Positions 1-9,413 of a DNA stretch of 41,428 bases are shown here, piece after piece (the first letter of the stretch is position 1; the number at the start of each line of letters is the position of its first letter). The stretch lies in contig JACPDX010000036.1 in the NCBI GenBank assembly GCA_016183805.1, forward strand, positions 3,549 through 44,976, read 5' to 3'. The notes under the pieces were generated by a model. It was not told the origin of the DNA, did no database searches, and saw only the letters and a list, made by a program, of their open reading frames with translations. The DNA comes from Bacteroidota bacterium. GTDB lineage: Bacteria > Bacteroidota > Bacteroidia > Flavobacteriales_E > Vicingaceae. The translations under genes and the position numbers were made by a program.

Positions 1-761
1 GATTTATCTACTGTGTTGATGTGTTTTTTTACACTTATGTTAATTGGATCATCGTTTAAATCGCCCATGTAGATAATTTTAGCCGTTGCATCGTTAGCCA
101 ACAACGAATCAATAATTGCCCTACCCAAATCTGCCGCAGCAATACGTTTTGGAGCAGATTTTTTTTCGCCACCTGAGCGTGATGGCCAATGAGCAACAAT
201 AACATGAATTAAATCTCCATTTAAGTAACCGTTTACCAACAATTGATCACGAGTAAAAAAACCAGAGTCGGTTGGCATTTTTAAAACAAACGATTGACTC
301 GATTCTACTTTAAAATATTTGGGATTATACAACAAACCAACATCAATACCTCGTCTGTCTGGCGAATCGTAATGAACAATTTGGTAATTTCTAGCAGCTA
401 TTTGCTTGTCTTTCACTAAATCTTCTAACACCTGTTTATTTTCAACCTCAGCAACACCTAATAAAGCTAAACCTTCAGGAACAACATCAATTGCCATGTC
501 GGCGATAACTTTCGATAAGTTATTTATTTTATGAAAATATTTTTCAGAGTCCCACTTTTTATCGCCTTTTGGTGTATAATCATCTTGCAATATTTTATTC
601 GTATCAGCATCAAAAATAGTATCATGTAAATTTTCTAAATTATAAAACCCAATTGCAGAAACAACATATTGTTTAGTTTTATCCGTACTATTTTGTGCAT
701 TTAATCTAAAGCCAAATACTGTTATAACGGTAAGAATTATTGTTTTTAGAAATCCTTTCAT
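1..761 (-). CDS. Secreted endonuclease/exonuclease/phosphatase family protein (3' end beyond window)
   Basis: The 253 visible codons start at ATG 761 and run off the left edge, so the C-terminus is missing. Residues 1-22 form a signal peptide ending LNAQ. Family motifs are FYNLENL (about 39-45), the metal-ligand region GVAEVEN (102-108), DRRGIDVGLLY (135-145), HWPSRSGG (191-198) and the metal/catalytic GDLNDDP (233-239). The final conserved SDH motif would lie outside the window. The family hydrolyses phosphodiester or phosphomonoester bonds (DNase I-like fold). The signal peptide places it in the periplasm or outside the cell. It is divergent from a TonB receptor followed by OB-fold lipoproteins, which suggests nucleic-acid or nucleotide scavenging. 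The exact substrate (DNA, RNA or another phosphoester) is not determinable here. Confidence 0.9.
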   Translation of the reverse strand, partial: MKGFLKTIILTVITVFGFRLNAQNSTDKTKQYVVSAIGFYNLENLHDTIFDADTNKILQDDYTPKGDKKWDSEKYFHKINNLSKVIADMAIDVVPEGLALLGVAEVENKQVLEDLVKDKQIAARNYQIVHYDSPDRRGIDVGLLYNPKYFKVESSQSFVLKMPTDSGFFTRDQLLVNGYLNGDLIHVIVAHWPSRSGGEKKSAPKRIAAADLGRAIIDSLLANDATAKIIYMGDLNDDPINISVKKHINTVDK

Positions 762-776
762 TTTAAATCTTTTTTG

Positions 777-784
777 CAAAACTA
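777..784 (-). promoter_or_regulatory. -7 promoter element for the nuclease gene
   Basis: On the minus strand TAGTTTTG matches the Bacteroidota -7 consensus TAnnTTTG. It lies 15 bases upstream of the ATG at 761, implying a leader of only about 10 nt. No clear TTG -33 element is seen at the usual spacing. Confidence 0.45.
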
Positions 785-799
785 CATATTTAAAAAGTT

Positions 800-838
800 C
801 ATTGTTCATTTTGAGTGATAATGTTAATGTGAACAATG
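800..838. promoter_or_regulatory. Inverted repeat in divergent promoter region (possible operator)
   Basis: CATTGTTCA (800-808) and TGAACAATG (830-838) are perfect 9-bp inverted arms with a 21-bp spacer. The element sits between the divergent promoters of the nuclease and the TonB receptor, so a dimeric regulator could control both. No regulator is encoded next to it. Confidence 0.35.
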
Positions 839-894
839 TTTTAAAAAATTATTAACAAATTGATGTTTATGACTATTTTATACTTTTTTTGAAC

Positions 895-902
895 TACTTT
901 TG
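895..902 (+). promoter_or_regulatory. -7 promoter element for the TonB receptor operon
   Basis: TACTTTTG matches TAnnTTTG. It implies a 5' leader of about 85 nt before the ATG at 994. No convincing -33 TTG is seen at 17-23 bp. Confidence 0.4.
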
Positions 903-993
903 AAAAACTAAAATTTACGCAGTAAAGTGATCACCCTAAGAAGCTCAAATTAGACTTCTAACCGCTTTAAATCTTTTTTAAAATTAACATTAA

Positions 994-3522
994 ATGAGAA
1001 TATTAAAGTTGCTTATCGTTGTTTCCGCCCTTACATGGTCGAATTCAGCACACTCACAAATTGATTCATTAGTTACAGATACTTCTGAAAATAACACAAG
1101 TATTGTTCCACAATCAACCACAACCATTGAAGCCTTGAATGATCAAGTTGAGAATCAAGATGTTTCCGGATTATTACAATCTTCAAAAGATGTATTTACT
1201 TCAATTGCCGGATTTAATTTTGGTGTAGCACGATATAGAGTTAGAGGGTATGATGGTAATAACTATACTGCCATGATGAATGGTGTAACCTTGAATAGCC
1301 CTGAAAATGGGAGAGCTGTTTGGGCTTACTGGGGAGGGTTGAATGATATTACCAGATATCAGGAATCTAAAAATGGAATTGCTGCCTCTCAACTTGGTTT
1401 CGGTGGAATTGGTGGGTACTCAAATATTTCAGCAAGAGCATCAGCTCAACGTAAAGGAAACAGGGTTTCTTATGCTTATGCAAACCAATCTTATGACCAT
1501 AGATTGATGTACACGACTTCAACAGGAATGATGGCTAACAATTTGGCTGTTACTGTTTCAGGTTCATTAAGATATGCTAATGAAGGATATGTTGAAGGTA
1601 CATTTTATAGAGCCGGAAGCTACTTATTATCTATCGAGAAAAAATTTAACGAGAAACACAGTTTAGGTTTTGTTGCTTACGGTGCTCCAACAGTATCAGG
1701 TGGAAGAAGTATTTCAACACAAGAAACTTATGACTTAACAGGTAACAATCAATACAATTCATATTGGGGATATCAAGCCGGTGAAAAAAGAAACAGTAGA
1801 GTACGAAATACTCACAAACCTATGATGATGTTAAATCATTATTTTACACTGAACGAAAAAACAAAAATCAATTCTTCTATATTTTACACCTTTGGTAAAG
1901 GTGGTCAAACACGTTTAAATTGGTATGATGCAGCTGACCCTAGACCTGATTACTACAAAAAATTACCAAGTTATTACAGTAACCCCGGAGATGAAGCTCT
2001 TTATGCCCTTTATACCGAATTGTGGCAAAATGATGTAAATACCCAACAGCTTGATTTTGATCAAATGTATTTTGCCAACACTAAAAACCTATATACCGTT
2101 AATAATGCTGATGGAATAGCCGGGAACACAGTAACCGGAAACAGAGCTAAATATATTATTGAAGATTACAGATCGGATTTAAAACAATATGGTTTTAATT
2201 CAACTTTTAACCATCAATATTCTGAAAACATTTTAATTTCAGGTGGAATAAACGGAAGCTTTTACAAAAGCATGAACTTTAAAGTGATGGATGATTTGTT
2301 AGGGGCTGACTATTGGGTAGATGTGGATCAATTTGCAGAGAGAGATTTTGCTGATGCATCAGCTGCTCAATCAAATTTGGATATTTCTAATCACATCATT
2401 AAAGTTGGTGATAAATTTGGTTATGATTATGATATTAACATCAACAATATTGGCGGATTTGGACAAGCTGAAGGAAAATCAAGCAAAATTGATTGGTACG
2501 GAGCATTAACCCTTTCTAACACCAATTTTTGGAGAACAGGCAATGTAGCTAATGGTTTATTTCCAAACGATTCAAAAGGAAACTCAGAAAAAAAATCGTT
2601 TTTAAATTATGGTGTTAAAGCAGGTTTAGATTATAAAATTACAGGAAGACATGTAATAAGCGTAAATGCTGCTTATCTTACAAGAGCTCCTCAATCTAAC
2701 GATGCTTTTGTGTCGCCAAGAACCAGAAACCAAATCATTGACAACTTGAAAAGCGAAATCATTACCTCTGGAGATCTTAATTATTTAGTAAGATATCCAA
2801 ATGTGAAAATTAGATTAACTGGTTTCTATACCACTATAGCTAATAAAACATGGTCTAGAAACTTTTATCATGATGAGTTAAACACTTTTGTTAATTACAT
2901 GATGACTGGCGTAGATCAATTATTTATAGGAACAGAATTAGGTGCTGAAATTAAAATGACTTCAACTATTGATGCTACTGGAGCTTTTACGATGGGTGAT
3001 TATACTTATAACTCAAGACCATCTGTAACCATTTCTCAAGACAACTCTACAACACTTTTAGCCGAAAACAAAGTAGTTTATTTCGAGAACTATAAAATTG
3101 GTGGCATGCCACAAACTGCAGCTTCTGTTGGACTAAAATATAATGCTCCTAAATTTTGGTTTGTTGGTGCTAACTTTAATTATTTTATGGATACTTATCT
3201 TGAAGCAAACCCTGACAGAAGAACAGCCGAAGCAACGGCTGCTTTTGTAAGTACTGACCCACAAATTGCAGATTTGTTAGATCAAACAAAATTGGACGAT
3301 GGCTATACAGTTAACTTATTTGGAGGTAAATCTTGGCGGCTAAAAAACAAATATTACATCAGAATAAATGTGAATATAAACAATATTCTTGATACAAAAG
3401 ATTACGCAACTGGAGGTTTTGAACAATTGCGTTACGACAAACAAAACATTGACAGGTTCCCTCCTAAAGTAGGATACATGTATGGCAGAACTTATTTTGC
3501 TATGATAAGTTTTTCATTTTAA
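994..3522 (+). CDS. TonB-dependent outer-membrane receptor
   Basis: This 842-aa protein has a signal peptide (about 1-22, cleavage near AHSQ) and a plug domain (about 45-165) with the typical RVRGYDGNNYTAMMNGV and WAYWGGLNDITR blocks. A C-terminal beta-barrel ends in aromatic FSF, as expected for outer-membrane insertion. It lacks the N-terminal carboxypeptidase-like domain of SusC-type receptors, so it is a plain TonB receptor that imports a ligand using proton-motive force. Eighteen bases separate it from the first DUF5689 lipoprotein, so the two are probably co-transcribed and the lipoproteins may act as surface ligand binders. The ligand is inferred to be a nucleic-acid breakdown product or phosphate ester because of the divergent nuclease; this is not proven by the sequence. 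Confidence 0.92.
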   Translation: MRILKLLIVVSALTWSNSAHSQIDSLVTDTSENNTSIVPQSTTTIEALNDQVENQDVSGLLQSSKDVFTSIAGFNFGVARYRVRGYDGNNYTAMMNGVTLNSPENGRAVWAYWGGLNDITRYQESKNGIAASQLGFGGIGGYSNISARASAQRKGNRVSYAYANQSYDHRLMYTTSTGMMANNLAVTVSGSLRYANEGYVEGTFYRAGSYLLSIEKKFNEKHSLGFVAYGAPTVSGGRSISTQETYDLTGNNQYNSYWGYQAGEKRNSRVRNTHKPMMMLNHYFTLNEKTKINSSIFYTFGKGGQTRLNWYDAADPRPDYYKKLPSYYSNPGDEALYALYTELWQNDVNTQQLDFDQMYFANTKNLYTVNNADGIAGNTVTGNRAKYIIEDYRSDLKQYGFNSTFNHQYSENILISGGINGSFYKSMNFKVMDDLLGADYWVDVDQFAERDFADASAAQSNLDISNHIIKVGDKFGYDYDININNIGGFGQAEGKSSKIDWYGALTLSNTNFWRTGNVANGLFPNDSKGNSEKKSFLNYGVKAGLDYKITGRHVISVNAAYLTRAPQSNDAFVSPRTRNQIIDNLKSEIITSGDLNYLVRYPNVKIRLTGFYTTIANKTWSRNFYHDELNTFVNYMMTGVDQLFIGTELGAEIKMTSTIDATGAFTMGDYTYNSRPSVTISQDNSTTLLAENKVVYFENYKIGGMPQTAASVGLKYNAPKFWFVGANFNYFMDTYLEANPDRRTAEATAAFVSTDPQIADLLDQTKLDDGYTVNLFGGKSWRLKNKYYIRINVNINNILDTKDYATGGFEQLRYDKQNIDRFPPKVGYMYGRTYFAMISFSF

Positions 3523-3540
3523 CAACTAATTTAACGAACA

Positions 3541-4686
3541 ATGAATATGAACTTTAGAAATTCCATCCTAACCTTACTTATTGGCTCATTAGCTTTAATT
3601 GGATGTAAAAAAGATTTTGATTCTCCTCCTGTGGCTGTTTTACCTGCTGGTAATATCATAACTATTGATTCTTTAAGAAAAATATATACTTCTTTTGATT
3701 CAACTATAGTTAATGATTTATCGGTTTACGGAACAGTAACTGCTGACGAATTAAGTGGTAATTTGTATAAAACTATTTATATACAAGATGAAACAGCAGG
3801 TATTTTACTAAAACTTACAGCGTCAAATAGCCATTCATTTTTTGAAGGTGACAGAGTGCGGGTTTCTTTAAAAGGAACACTAATTTCCAATTATAAAAAC
3901 ATGATTCAACTGGGTGATGTAAATCCTGAAATTCATATCATTAAACAAAGCAAAGGCAATTCAATTGCACCAAAAGTTGTTACCATATCAGACTTAACTG
4001 TTTTTACTGGAACATACACTCCATATCAAGGTCAATTAATTCAACTTAATAATGTAGAATTTTCCTGTAGCGATATTTGTAACACTTATGGCGATGCAGT
4101 TTCACAAACCAATGTAAATATTACTTTAACCGACACATTAGGAAAAACAATTATTGTACGAACAAGTGGTTATGCTAGTTTTGCAGGAACACCCATACAA
4201 CAAGGAAGAGGTTCTTTTGTTGCTATTGTTTCACAATTCTTAACTACCATACAATTAACTATTCGAAAACTCGATGATTTAACTTTAAGTGGAGGTATTG
4301 GAACTCTTGGAGGAGGGACTTATGCTCAAATATCAAATTATGCTGGAGGAAATAGTGCTTCTGAAGCTTGGTTGATTTCTCCAACTATGGATTTATCTGC
4401 TACCAATGCTCCTTATTTAACTTTTAACAATGCTTGGAAATACACAGGATCTGCACTTAAACTATTTGTTACCACTAACTATACAGGTAATGCAAGCACA
4501 ACAACTTGGACAGATATTACAAGTTCAGCTACGTGGTCGGCTGGTAATTTTGCATGGACTCCATCTGGTAATGTAAGTTTAATGGCATACAAACAAGCAG
4601 GTGTTCGGTTTGCCTTTAAATATGTAGGTACTGCTGTAGATGGTAGCACTTGGGAATTAGATAACATATTGGTTAAAGACATTTAA
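3541..4686 (+). CDS. DUF5689 lipoprotein, first tandem copy (shortened)
   Basis: This 381-aa protein has a lipoprotein signal with lipobox LIGC near residue 22. A DUF5689-type OB-fold region (about 40-250) includes LSVYGTVTADELSGNLYKT and VRTSGYASFAG. A C-terminal beta-sandwich of choice-of-anchor-J type ends with GSTWELDNILVKDI. It aligns along its length with the next gene (for example SEAWLISP and AWKYTGSAL), so the two are tandem paralogues. Relative to that copy it lacks about 31 residues between the OB region and TLGGG, including the block DFNDASITSGGW that begins the C-terminal domain. It is probably a surface-exposed partner of the upstream receptor. Binding of nucleic acid by the OB fold is an inference. 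Confidence 0.82.
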   Translation: MNMNFRNSILTLLIGSLALIGCKKDFDSPPVAVLPAGNIITIDSLRKIYTSFDSTIVNDLSVYGTVTADELSGNLYKTIYIQDETAGILLKLTASNSHSFFEGDRVRVSLKGTLISNYKNMIQLGDVNPEIHIIKQSKGNSIAPKVVTISDLTVFTGTYTPYQGQLIQLNNVEFSCSDICNTYGDAVSQTNVNITLTDTLGKTIIVRTSGYASFAGTPIQQGRGSFVAIVSQFLTTIQLTIRKLDDLTLSGGIGTLGGGTYAQISNYAGGNSASEAWLISPTMDLSATNAPYLTFNNAWKYTGSALKLFVTTNYTGNASTTTWTDITSSATWSAGNFAWTPSGNVSLMAYKQAGVRFAFKYVGTAVDGSTWELDNILVKDI

Positions 4687-4692
4687 AAAGAA

Positions 4693-5922
4693 ATGATGAA
4701 AAATTTGAAAAATATAGTTGGAATTCTTGCAATAACATTCATTGCTTTTATTTCTTGCACCAAAGAATACGATACTCCAACAGTAAAAACCATTCCTATA
4801 GGTACAGTAAAAACTATAGCAGAAGTACGAGCATTATATGTGCCGGGAGAAGAAGTAAAAGTAACCCAAGATATTTCTGTGTATGGAGTAGTAACTGCTG
4901 ATGAATCTACAGGTAATTTATACAAAGAATCCTACATGCAAGATGAAACTGGTGCGTTGTATTTAAGATTTACCTCTACCTCTAGTTTATACATAGGCGA
5001 TTCTATACGTGTAAATTTAAAAGGAGCCAAAATATACAAATACAATCAAATGTTACAAATTGATTCTTTACATGCTGATAATAATATTTACAAAATAAAA
5101 ACTCAGCAATATAGAACACCTGACGTTGTTACTTTTAGTGAATTAAATTCCGACAAAGAATCCTATCAAGGAAAGTTGGTTCAAATTAATAATGTTTATT
5201 TTAAACAAGGTGGCAAAGGATTCACTTTTGCTGATGGAACAAATAAAGTTGATGTAAGTTGGGGTTTACAAAATTTAAACGGTGATACTTTAGATGTAAG
5301 AACGAGCGGTTATGCAAATTTTGCAAATGACACACTCCCTAGTGGTTTTGGTAGTTTTATTGGAACTGTAGCACAATATAATTCCGGACTACAACTAATT
5401 ATACGAAATCCAACTGAATTAAGTCTGAATGGAAAAATTCCAGTTTTAACCGTTAAAGATTTTAATGATGCGAGTATAACTTCGGGAGGTTGGACATCCA
5501 AAATGATTGTTGGAACATATAATTGGTCTGTCAGCACATTAGGTGGTGGTTCTTATGCTATGATGTCTAATTATAATGCAGGAAATACAGATTCAGAAGC
5601 TTGGTTAATTTCTCCAGCTAACGATTTTAGCTTAACTGCTCAACCAACATTAGAGTTTAGAAACGCATGGAAATATACTGGAGCAGCACTACAATTAATG
5701 ATTTCAACCAATTATGATGGAACAAGTGCTCCTTCAACTGCAACTTGGATAGATATTTCTACATCTGCAACTTGGTCAACAGGTAATTTTGTTTGGACAG
5801 GTTCTGGTATTATTGATTTAACCGCCTACAAACAACCTTCTGTTTACATTGCTTTTAAATATACCGGATCTAATTTAGATGGCAGTACTTGGGAAATTGA
5901 TGATATAAAAATTTTAAAATAA
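4693..5922 (+). CDS. DUF5689 / choice-of-anchor J lipoprotein, second tandem copy
   Basis: This 409-aa lipoprotein has lipobox FISC near residue 22. DUF5689 OB-fold features span about 40-250 (DISVYGVVTADESTGNLYKE, RTSGYANFAND). A full C-terminal domain runs from VKDFNDASITSGGW to the end (SEAWLISP, GSTWEIDDIKILK). It starts 6 bases after the stop of its paralogue and is probably in the same operon. Unlike the first copy it keeps the whole C-terminal domain, so it may be the main functional copy. The predicted location is the outer-membrane surface. The function of DUF5689 is not established; the locus suggests ligand capture for the TonB receptor. Confidence 0.85.
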   Translation: MMKNLKNIVGILAITFIAFISCTKEYDTPTVKTIPIGTVKTIAEVRALYVPGEEVKVTQDISVYGVVTADESTGNLYKESYMQDETGALYLRFTSTSSLYIGDSIRVNLKGAKIYKYNQMLQIDSLHADNNIYKIKTQQYRTPDVVTFSELNSDKESYQGKLVQINNVYFKQGGKGFTFADGTNKVDVSWGLQNLNGDTLDVRTSGYANFANDTLPSGFGSFIGTVAQYNSGLQLIIRNPTELSLNGKIPVLTVKDFNDASITSGGWTSKMIVGTYNWSVSTLGGGSYAMMSNYNAGNTDSEAWLISPANDFSLTAQPTLEFRNAWKYTGAALQLMISTNYDGTSAPSTATWIDISTSATWSTGNFVWTGSGIIDLTAYKQPSVYIAFKYTGSNLDGSTWEIDDIKILK

Positions 5923-5964
5923 AAAAATCCTTAATTTTATAAAATAAAACTAAATTTTAACATT

Positions 5965-7326
5965 ATGAAAAAAATCTACAACCTATTTATCGGACTACTA
6001 ATAACAGGCTCAATAGCCAATGCACAAGTAGTTTTTCAAAGTAATTTAAGCTCATGGTCAGGTGGTTTACCTACCGACATAGGCTCTTCAACTAATGTAA
6101 CTCTTAGCAATATTACGGAAGTAGCTGCTCCTATGTATGGGACCAGTGCCGCTGCAATAAAGAACACTACTACGAGTCATAAAAGATTTTCAACTCAAAC
6201 CGTTAATGTAGATTCAAGTGGAACATACGAAATTAAAGTATGGGTAAAAGCTTCTGCCGGACAATTAAGAACTGGTCATTACTATATTACTAATACTTCT
6301 ACAACCGGTTATGGCACATACAATCCTTATGTTGATTTATCTACAGCCTCAGCAGGTAATTTAGTTATGATAACTCAAACTGTTACTGTTGTTTCTACCG
6401 CCGATAGTGCTCAATTTATTTTGTCATTTCATAGTACAGATGGTGTTACTGATTTAATTGTTGATTCTATTCATATCAGTTCATCAACTCCTCCTGTTGG
6501 AATACCTGTTACCATTAACCAAATACAATTTACCACAACACCTCCTTACGATTCTCCTTACGATGGTCAGTTGGTTGAAACTAGTGGTATTGTTACTGCC
6601 GTAAAATTTAATGGTTACTTTTTACAAGATGGTATTGGTGCATATAACGGTATTTTTGTATTAGATTACATCAATGCTCCTTCTATTGGTGATAATGTTA
6701 CTGTTACAGGAAATGTAGATGAATATTTCAATTTGACAGAAATTGCAAACCCTTCAGTTTATACAGTAAATTCTACAGGAAACACCTTACCAGCACCATA
6801 TAATGTTGCAGCAGCTACATTTAATGTAGAAGGTAATGAAGGAGTTTTAGTTAAAGTAGTAAACGAACAATGTACTTCGGATACCACAACTAACACTTTA
6901 CAAGAATGGAGAATGTCTTATCTAATAGATACCGTAATTGTGAAAGGTAGTATTTATAAATTCAATCCAACAATTGGTTTAAATTATGATGTAACCGGAG
7001 TTGTAGATTATAACTTTGGTTACTTTAAATTACTGCCAAGAGATGCTAATGATATTCAATTAGCAACTTCAATAGAAGAAATTAACAACTATAAAGTTTC
7101 TGTTTATCCAAATCCGGTTCAAAACCAACTTAATTTTGAACTAAATTCATCGAATTTCTCTGTAAAAATTATTGATGTAACAGGAAAAACAATTAGTTAT
7201 ACTTCTACTTTATCAAACAAACTAAAAGTAAATACTACATCATTAAACAATGGTATTTATTTCTATAGTGTTTTGAACAATAATGGTGAAATGATTACCA
7301 GCAACAAATTTGTTGTAGCAAAATAG
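5965..7326 (+). CDS. T9SS-sorted secreted protein with carbohydrate-binding-like and OB-fold domains
   Basis: This 453-aa protein has a signal peptide (1-20, IANAQ). An N-terminal beta-sandwich resembling CBM4/9 modules spans about 21-175 (FSTQTVNVDSSGTYEIKVWV, LIVDSIHIS). An OB-fold region follows at about 180-305 (GQLVETSGIVTAV, GYFLQDG, GDNVTVTGNVDEY), like the OB modules that accompany secreted nucleases. A type A T9SS sorting domain covers the last 75-80 residues (VSVYPNPV, LNNGIYFYSV, NKFVVAK). It is therefore secreted by T9SS and anchored or released at the cell surface. It follows the DUF5689 pair by 42 bases and is closed by a strong terminator. No catalytic motif was seen, so it is more likely a binding or accessory protein than an enzyme. 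Confidence 0.82.
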   Translation: MKKIYNLFIGLLITGSIANAQVVFQSNLSSWSGGLPTDIGSSTNVTLSNITEVAAPMYGTSAAAIKNTTTSHKRFSTQTVNVDSSGTYEIKVWVKASAGQLRTGHYYITNTSTTGYGTYNPYVDLSTASAGNLVMITQTVTVVSTADSAQFILSFHSTDGVTDLIVDSIHISSSTPPVGIPVTINQIQFTTTPPYDSPYDGQLVETSGIVTAVKFNGYFLQDGIGAYNGIFVLDYINAPSIGDNVTVTGNVDEYFNLTEIANPSVYTVNSTGNTLPAPYNVAAATFNVEGNEGVLVKVVNEQCTSDTTTNTLQEWRMSYLIDTVIVKGSIYKFNPTIGLNYDVTGVVDYNFGYFKLLPRDANDIQLATSIEEINNYKVSVYPNPVQNQLNFELNSSNFSVKIIDVTGKTISYTSTLSNKLKVNTTSLNNGIYFYSVLNNNGEMITSNKFVVAK

Positions 7327-7351
7327 TTTTAAGTTTTCATAAGTGTTTTGC

Positions 7352-7388
7352 AAAAGGAGCTACCTCAAAAGGTAGCTCCTTTTTTTTT
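7352..7388 (+). terminator. Rho-independent terminator
   Basis: A 14-bp perfect stem (7352-7365 with 7370-7383, core AGGAGCTACC/GGTAGCTCCT) has a 4-base loop and runs into nine T residues (7380-7388). It closes the receptor/DUF5689/T9SS operon. Confidence 0.93.
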
Positions 7389-7394
7389 GTCGTT

Positions 7395-7434
7395 TTTAGA
7401 AGCAAAGCTTTTTTAAAAAAGCTTTGCTTCTAAA
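7395..7434. repeat. 40-bp perfect palindrome upstream of acs
   Basis: Two 20-bp arms meet with no spacer (7395-7414 and 7415-7434). The centre reads AAGCTTTTTTAAAAAAGCTT. It lies just after the terminator and 37 bases before the acs ATG. It could be a second bidirectional terminator, an attenuating hairpin in the acs leader, or a dispersed palindrome. Confidence 0.75.
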
Positions 7435-7471
7435 TGAGATGAAATTGTTACTTTTAATAAAAAAATCAACC

Positions 7472-9364
7472 ATGTCGTTACAAATAAAAACTTTCGAAGA
7501 ATACCAACATCAATACAACGAAAGCATTAACAATCCTGAACAATTTTGGGACAATATTGCTAGAACATTTCTTTGGAAAAAACCTTGGGCTAAAACATTA
7601 AAATGGAATTTTAATGAGCCAAAAATAGAATGGTTTATCAATGGTAAATTAAATATTACAGAAAATTGTTTAGATAGACATTTAGCAACACTCGGAAATA
7701 AAACTGCAATTATTTGGGAATCAAACAACCCTAACGAAAAATCTATAAAACTAACTTACCAAGAATTACACGAAAAAGTGTGTCAGTTTGCCAATGTGTT
7801 AAAAAACAACGGAGCAAAAAAAGGCGACCGTATTTGTATTTACATGCCCATGGTTCCTGAATTGGCAATTGCTACGTTAGCTTGTGCTAGAATTGGAGCA
7901 ATACATTCGGTAGTTTTTGCAGGGTTTTCAGCAAAAGCATTAACCGATAGAATAAATGATGCCACTTGTAACATTGTATTGACTTCTGATGAATCGTATC
8001 GAGGCGATAAAATAATTCCTATAAAATCTATTGTGGATGAAGCTTTAGAGAATTGTTCTTCAGTAAACAAAACCATCGTATTAAAACGAACAGGAAATGA
8101 AGTAGCCATGAAACCTCAACGTGATGTTTGGTGGCATAATGAAATGGCAAACACTTCTTCCGATTGTGAAGCAGAAGAAATGGATGCTGAAGACATGTTA
8201 TTCATACTTTATACTTCTGGTTCAACCGGTCAGCCCAAAGGCATTGTACATACCACAGGTGGGTACATGGTTTATACGGCTTACAGTTTTCAAAATGTTT
8301 TTCAGTACAGTGAAAATGATGTGTATTGGTGTACTGCTGACATAGGTTGGGTTACTGGTCATTCCTACATTGTTTATGGTCCATTGTTATCTGGTGCAAC
8401 CACATTAATGTTTGAAGGTATTCCAACCTACCCGGATGCCGGACGATTTTGGGAAATTGTGGATAAACACCAAGTTAATATTTTTTATACCGCCCCAACG
8501 GCTATTAGAGCATTAGAGGCTTATAATATTGATTTTGTAAATAGATACCAACTTTCTTCATTAAAAGTGTTAGGAAGTGTGGGAGAACCTATTAACGTTG
8601 AAGCGTGGGAATGGTATCATCATCACATTGGTAAAGGTAAAATTCCTATTGTAGATACTTGGTGGCAAACCGAAACCGGTGGAATTATGATTTCTCCTTT
8701 GGCTGGAATTACGCCCTTAAAACCTGCTTTTGCAACCTTGCCTTTACCTGGAATTCAACCTTGTATTGTTGATACTGATGGCAACGAACTTTTTGGAAAC
8801 GATGTTGAAGGAAACCTGTGTATTAAATTTCCATGGCCATCAATGCTTCGTACGCTTTACAACGACCACGAACGATGTCAACAAACTTATTTTTCAACCT
8901 ATAAAGGAAAATACTTTACTGGTGATGGTTGCAGAAGAGATGAAGATGGTTATTACCGAATTACAGGAAGAGTTGATGATGTAATTAATGTTTCTGGACA
9001 CAGAATGGGAACTGCGGAAGTTGAAAATGCATTAGATGAGCATCCTTGTGTAATTGAATCGGCGGTGGTTGGTTATCCTCACGCCATTAAGGGACAAGGA
9101 ATTTACGCTTATGTAATTTGTACGAAAGAAGTAAATGAATCCGAAATTAGAAAAGAGCTTTTAGAGCAAGTAACCAAAGAAATTGGACCTATTGCTAAAC
9201 CAGATAAAATTCAAATCGTTAAAGGATTACCCAAAACACGCTCTGGAAAAATTATGCGACGAATTTTACGAAAAATTGCTGAAGGTGATACTGCCAATTT
9301 AGGTGATACTTCTACCCTGCTCGACCCCTCAGTGGTGGAAGATATAAAAAATGGGGCTTTGTAA
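7472..9364 (+). CDS. acs: Acetyl-CoA synthetase (acetate--CoA ligase, AMP-forming)
   Basis: The enzyme activates acetate through acetyl-AMP to acetyl-CoA in the cytoplasm. With the ATG at 7472 the protein is 630 aa and begins [18 protein letters not shown], matching the family N-terminus. The open frame extends upstream only through a TTG inside the 40-bp palindrome, which I reject as the start. Diagnostic motifs are the P-loop-like [29 protein letters not shown], the acetate-pocket and adenylate motif [10 protein letters not shown], the hinge region [20 protein letters not shown] and the C-terminal catalytic-lysine motif [13 protein letters not shown]. In this family that lysine is the residue inactivated by acetylation, so similar post-translational control is likely. 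It appears to be a single-gene unit. Confidence 0.96.
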   Translation: MSLQIKTFEEYQHQYNESINNPEQFWDNIARTFLWKKPWAKTLKWNFNEPKIEWFINGKLNITENCLDRHLATLGNKTAIIWESNNPNEKSIKLTYQELHEKVCQFANVLKNNGAKKGDRICIYMPMVPELAIATLACARIGAIHSVVFAGFSAKALTDRINDATCNIVLTSDESYRGDKIIPIKSIVDEALENCSSVNKTIVLKRTGNEVAMKPQRDVWWHNEMANTSSDCEAEEMDAEDMLFILYTSGSTGQPKGIVHTTGGYMVYTAYSFQNVFQYSENDVYWCTADIGWVTGHSYIVYGPLLSGATTLMFEGIPTYPDAGRFWEIVDKHQVNIFYTAPTAIRALEAYNIDFVNRYQLSSLKVLGSVGEPINVEAWEWYHHHIGKGKIPIVDTWWQTETGGIMISPLAGITPLKPAFATLPLPGIQPCIVDTDGNELFGNDVEGNLCIKFPWPSMLRTLYNDHERCQQTYFSTYKGKYFTGDGCRRDEDGYYRITGRVDDVINVSGHRMGTAEVENALDEHPCVIESAVVGYPHAIKGQGIYAYVICTKEVNESEIRKELLEQVTKEIGPIAKPDKIQIVKGLPKTRSGKIMRRILRKIAEGDTANLGDTSTLLDPSVVEDIKNGAL

Positions 9365-9372
9365 TGTTAACC

Positions 9373-9413
9373 TAATAAACCTAACAGGTTTTAAAAACCT
9401 GTTAGGTTTATTA
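9373..9413. terminator. Long inverted repeat after acs (terminator-like)
   Basis: The 20-bp arms 9373-9392 and 9394-9413 are perfectly complementary around one central A; the core is CCTAACAGG/CCTGTTAGG. It starts 9 bases after the acs stop and has no long T-run beyond the stem, so termination is plausible but not certain. Confidence 0.6.

Noticed and set aside
7424-7471. Upstream TTG start extending the acs frame by 16 codons
   Set aside because: It starts inside the 40-bp palindrome, and the added residues do not match the family; ATG 7472 gives the usual N-terminus.
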